This document shows, one piece after another, positions 30,184 through 31,940 of a stretch of DNA of 31,940 nucleotides. Source of the DNA: Anaerolineales bacterium (GTDB lineage Bacteria; Chloroflexota; Anaerolineae; Anaerolineales; Villigracilaceae); contig JAFGKO010000274.1 of the NCBI GenBank assembly GCA_016928525.1, positions 1 through 31,940 on the forward strand, read 5' to 3'. Position numbers and translations under genes: made by a program. Within the stretch, counting starts at the first letter, position 1. Every line of letters starts with the position of its first letter. The notes under the pieces were generated by a model. It was not told where the DNA came from, ran no database searches, and saw only the letters and a list, made by a program, of their open reading frames with translations.

Positions 30184-31218
30184 ATGGATTCAGTAGAACT
30201 TCTTCGCCGGGCAGTTCAGGCCGCACGCAGTGGACGGGAACTTACAGCGCGTGATTTGTTCCAGGATGTAGTCCGCTTGGATCCGAATAATGAGTTAGCC
30301 TGGATGTGGCTTACAGGTTTGCTCGACCCTCTCGAAGACCGGTTAGCGGCCTGCGAGAGGGTCTTGTCTATTAATCCGGGTAACCAACGTATACGCGCTT
30401 ATAGGGACAAATTGCTCAAAGAACAAAATGCGGAGGAGCAGAAAAAGTTATCCAAACTTGACGAAGAAGTGCAGCAAGTACGCTGGTATATCGAAGACGG
30501 GAAGCGTGATGAAGGCTTGCTCCTTTTGCAAAAAATACTGCGAAATAGCAATGGTCACAAGGAAGCCTGGTTGCTATTTGCTGACCTTGCGGTTGGTATC
30601 GATGACAAAGTGCGCGCTTATGAAGAAATCGTACAAATCGACCCTTCAAACGAATCTGCGCGTGAGATGTTAAAACGGAACAGGTATTTTCAACGCAATC
30701 CTCTCGAACTGGCAGCCTATTATGAGGAAGAGGGGAAGTTGGATCAAGCCTTGGAACTGTACCATGTTCTGGCAGCGGGGGCAGGTGATGGGTCCGAGTT
30801 TGAACGCATATATAAAAATATCGTTCGCCTGGAAGATACTAAGATCGAAAACATCCGTCACATCCGGCCTGCCTTTACGATCTTTCGGTTAAGTGTGGGC
30901 CTTCCATTGTTATACATTTTAGAGGTGCTTATCCAGGAAGGGTTAAATCCAGTCAAATACCCGGCTCCCGATTTGTGGATTGGGATTCCCCTAGTGGTGT
31001 TTGGTAGTTTCTTGCTTGCGGTTGCCGGTATACGTTCGCGACACGCTATCTGGCAAAGATGGTTTGGCGAGCAAGAAGGCAGGGGTTCTAACGCTGCTCG
31101 GGCGCTCGTTGCAATGGCAGGTTGGATGATGGTGTTAACACCTCATCTGTTGTTAGTGTGGAATTCCTACCTGCGTATGCAGACATTTCAGACTCCGACC
31201 ATACCGTGGATAAGGTAG
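30184..31218 (+). CDS. TPR-domain membrane protein
   Basis: This 344-residue protein has a cytosolic N-terminal part with TPR-like helical pairs (about 5-70: AARSGRELTARDLFQDVVRLDPNN; about 100-165; and about 170-215), with a charged coiled-coil-like stretch at 75-100. Three hydrophobic segments follow at about 231-252, 264-283 and 306-329. It probably scaffolds partners at the membrane; no enzymatic motif is visible. Its stop is 3 nt before the rhomboid start, so the two are likely cotranscribed and may act together. Confidence 0.82.
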   Translation: MDSVELLRRAVQAARSGRELTARDLFQDVVRLDPNNELAWMWLTGLLDPLEDRLAACERVLSINPGNQRIRAYRDKLLKEQNAEEQKKLSKLDEEVQQVRWYIEDGKRDEGLLLLQKILRNSNGHKEAWLLFADLAVGIDDKVRAYEEIVQIDPSNESAREMLKRNRYFQRNPLELAAYYEEEGKLDQALELYHVLAAGAGDGSEFERIYKNIVRLEDTKIENIRHIRPAFTIFRLSVGLPLLYILEVLIQEGLNPVKYPAPDLWIGIPLVVFGSFLLAVAGIRSRHAIWQRWFGEQEGRGSNAARALVAMAGWMMVLTPHLLLVWNSYLRMQTFQTPTIPWIR

Positions 31219-31221
31219 AAC

Positions 31222-31860
31222 ATGTTTCCGTTGAATGATACTGAGCCCAGCCGCTATTCCTGGTTTCCGTTTATGACGGTCTTCTTGATTGCGATTAATA
31301 CTTTTATTGAAATCGCCAAGCCCCTGTATTTAGCGGATAACATTGGCTTGTGGCAATACTGGGAATTCATGATGCGTTTTTATTTCACGCCTAAATTGAT
31401 CCTTGCTGCTGAGGGGCCGGGGATATTATCGAGTTTTACATCCATGTTTATGCATGCGAATTTCGGTCATTTGTTGGGAAATATGTGGGCGTTGTGGGTG
31501 TTTGGACGCCGGGTAGAGGATGCCTGTGGCGCCTGGCGCTTTCTCGTTTTTTATCTTTTGGCAGGTATTGGCGCTGACCTGTTGACGACACTGGTTATGT
31601 ACAATTCGCCTACTCCCGGAGTGGGAGCAAGCGGAGCCATTTTTGGCGTGATGGGTGCCTATCTGCTCTTGTATCCCGCTGGCCGGATACGCACTTTAGT
31701 GCTCATTAGTTTTGTACCGGCCTGGCCGCGAATTCGGGCTGGTTGGGTTGTGCTCTACTTCCTGGGCGTCCAGATTATTCCAGCGCTGGCTATTTTATTT
31801 TCCGACGAGAATTTTGGAGTAGGATACTGGGCTCATTTAGGTGGATTCTTTTCACTTTAG
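31222..31860 (+). CDS. Rhomboid-family intramembrane serine protease
   Basis: This 212-residue polytopic membrane protein has SMFMHANFGHLLGNMWALWVFG (L1/TM2 region, about 74-95). The catalytic serine is in GASGAIFG (S137) and the catalytic histidine in GYWAHLGGFF (H205). It would cleave transmembrane substrates within the bilayer. The stop comes only 7 residues after the catalytic His, shorter than usual, so the end of the last helix is clipped. It follows the TPR protein by 3 nt. Confidence 0.9.
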   Translation: MFPLNDTEPSRYSWFPFMTVFLIAINTFIEIAKPLYLADNIGLWQYWEFMMRFYFTPKLILAAEGPGILSSFTSMFMHANFGHLLGNMWALWVFGRRVEDACGAWRFLVFYLLAGIGADLLTTLVMYNSPTPGVGASGAIFGVMGAYLLLYPAGRIRTLVLISFVPAWPRIRAGWVVLYFLGVQIIPALAILFSDENFGVGYWAHLGGFFSL

Positions 31861-31899
31861 TTTCCGCTAAGAGGTATGGGTAAAAAGGAAGGTAATGGT

Positions 31900-31940
31900 A
31901 TGCAAGACGTGGTAATCTTGTTTTGCGAACAAATTCCACA
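31900..31940 (+). CDS. Start of a further gene (partial)
   Basis: An ATG at 31900 preceded by AAGGAAGG (31885-31892, 7 nt spacing) opens a frame that runs off the window: MQDVVILFCEQIP. It follows the rhomboid gene by 39 nt. Too little is visible to name it. Confidence 0.5.
   Translation, partial: MQDVVILFCEQIP

Noticed and set aside
1..31940. tRNA, rRNA, tmRNA, RNase P RNA, CRISPR array, transposase
   Set aside because: No T-loop GGTTCGAATCC-type blocks outside genes, no regularly spaced repeats and no transposase-like frames were found by reading both strands.

Overview
The window is about 32 kb of bacterial chromosome. It most likely comes from an uncultured or environmental member of the Chloroflexota (Anaerolineae-like). 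This placement is inferred from Thr/Pro-rich lipoproteins with 'TPTxTP' linkers, secreted acidic beta-helix proteins, Tad-type pseudopilins, a fused NuoCD, palindromic intergenic repeats typical of that group, and moderate GC. There are no rRNA or tRNA genes, no CRISPR, no transposase and no phage genes. Gene density is high, with a few repeat-rich intergenic islands.

Left part (1-6 kb). A small membrane-anchored protein is followed by a minus-strand Fe-S/respiration cluster: iscX, nuoB, a fused nuoCD, nuoI and an Mrp-type Fe-S carrier ATPase. Divergent from it is a DNA-binding regulator with a SufR-like cysteine signature. The shared intergenic region has a near-consensus promoter on each side and an AT-rich dyad between them. 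This reads as a self-contained module in which an Fe-S-sensing repressor controls the Fe-S-rich quinone-reducing arm of complex I together with Fe-S assembly factors.

Middle left (6-11.3 kb). A lipoprotein and a large FAD/GcvT-fusion dehydrogenase (dimethylglycine/sarcosine dehydrogenase-like) are followed by an ECF sigma factor and an orphan OmpR/PhoB-type response regulator whose receiver acidic pocket is degenerate. An 11-bp direct-repeat promoter architecture (GTAAYA-n5-GTAAYA upstream of TATAAT) lies ahead of the ECF gene. It recurs almost identically ahead of the large secreted beta-helix protein 3.5 kb away.

Centre (11.3-23.5 kb). This is a cell-surface region on the minus strand: the secreted acidic beta-helix protein, two paralogous TadG-like proteins, TadE, a giant TadE fused to five repeat domains, and a prepilin peptidase. 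glmS sits in the middle, with a long structured leader. The Tad ATPase and platform genes are not in the window.

Right part (23.6-31.9 kb). murA (Asp in place of the fosfomycin-target Cys) comes first. A minus-strand osmC - trx - three-lipoprotein cluster follows, with a perfect 50-bp palindrome between two of the lipoproteins. Then come ftsY, prfB with a programmed +1 frameshift, a TPR membrane protein, a rhomboid protease and the start of one further gene.
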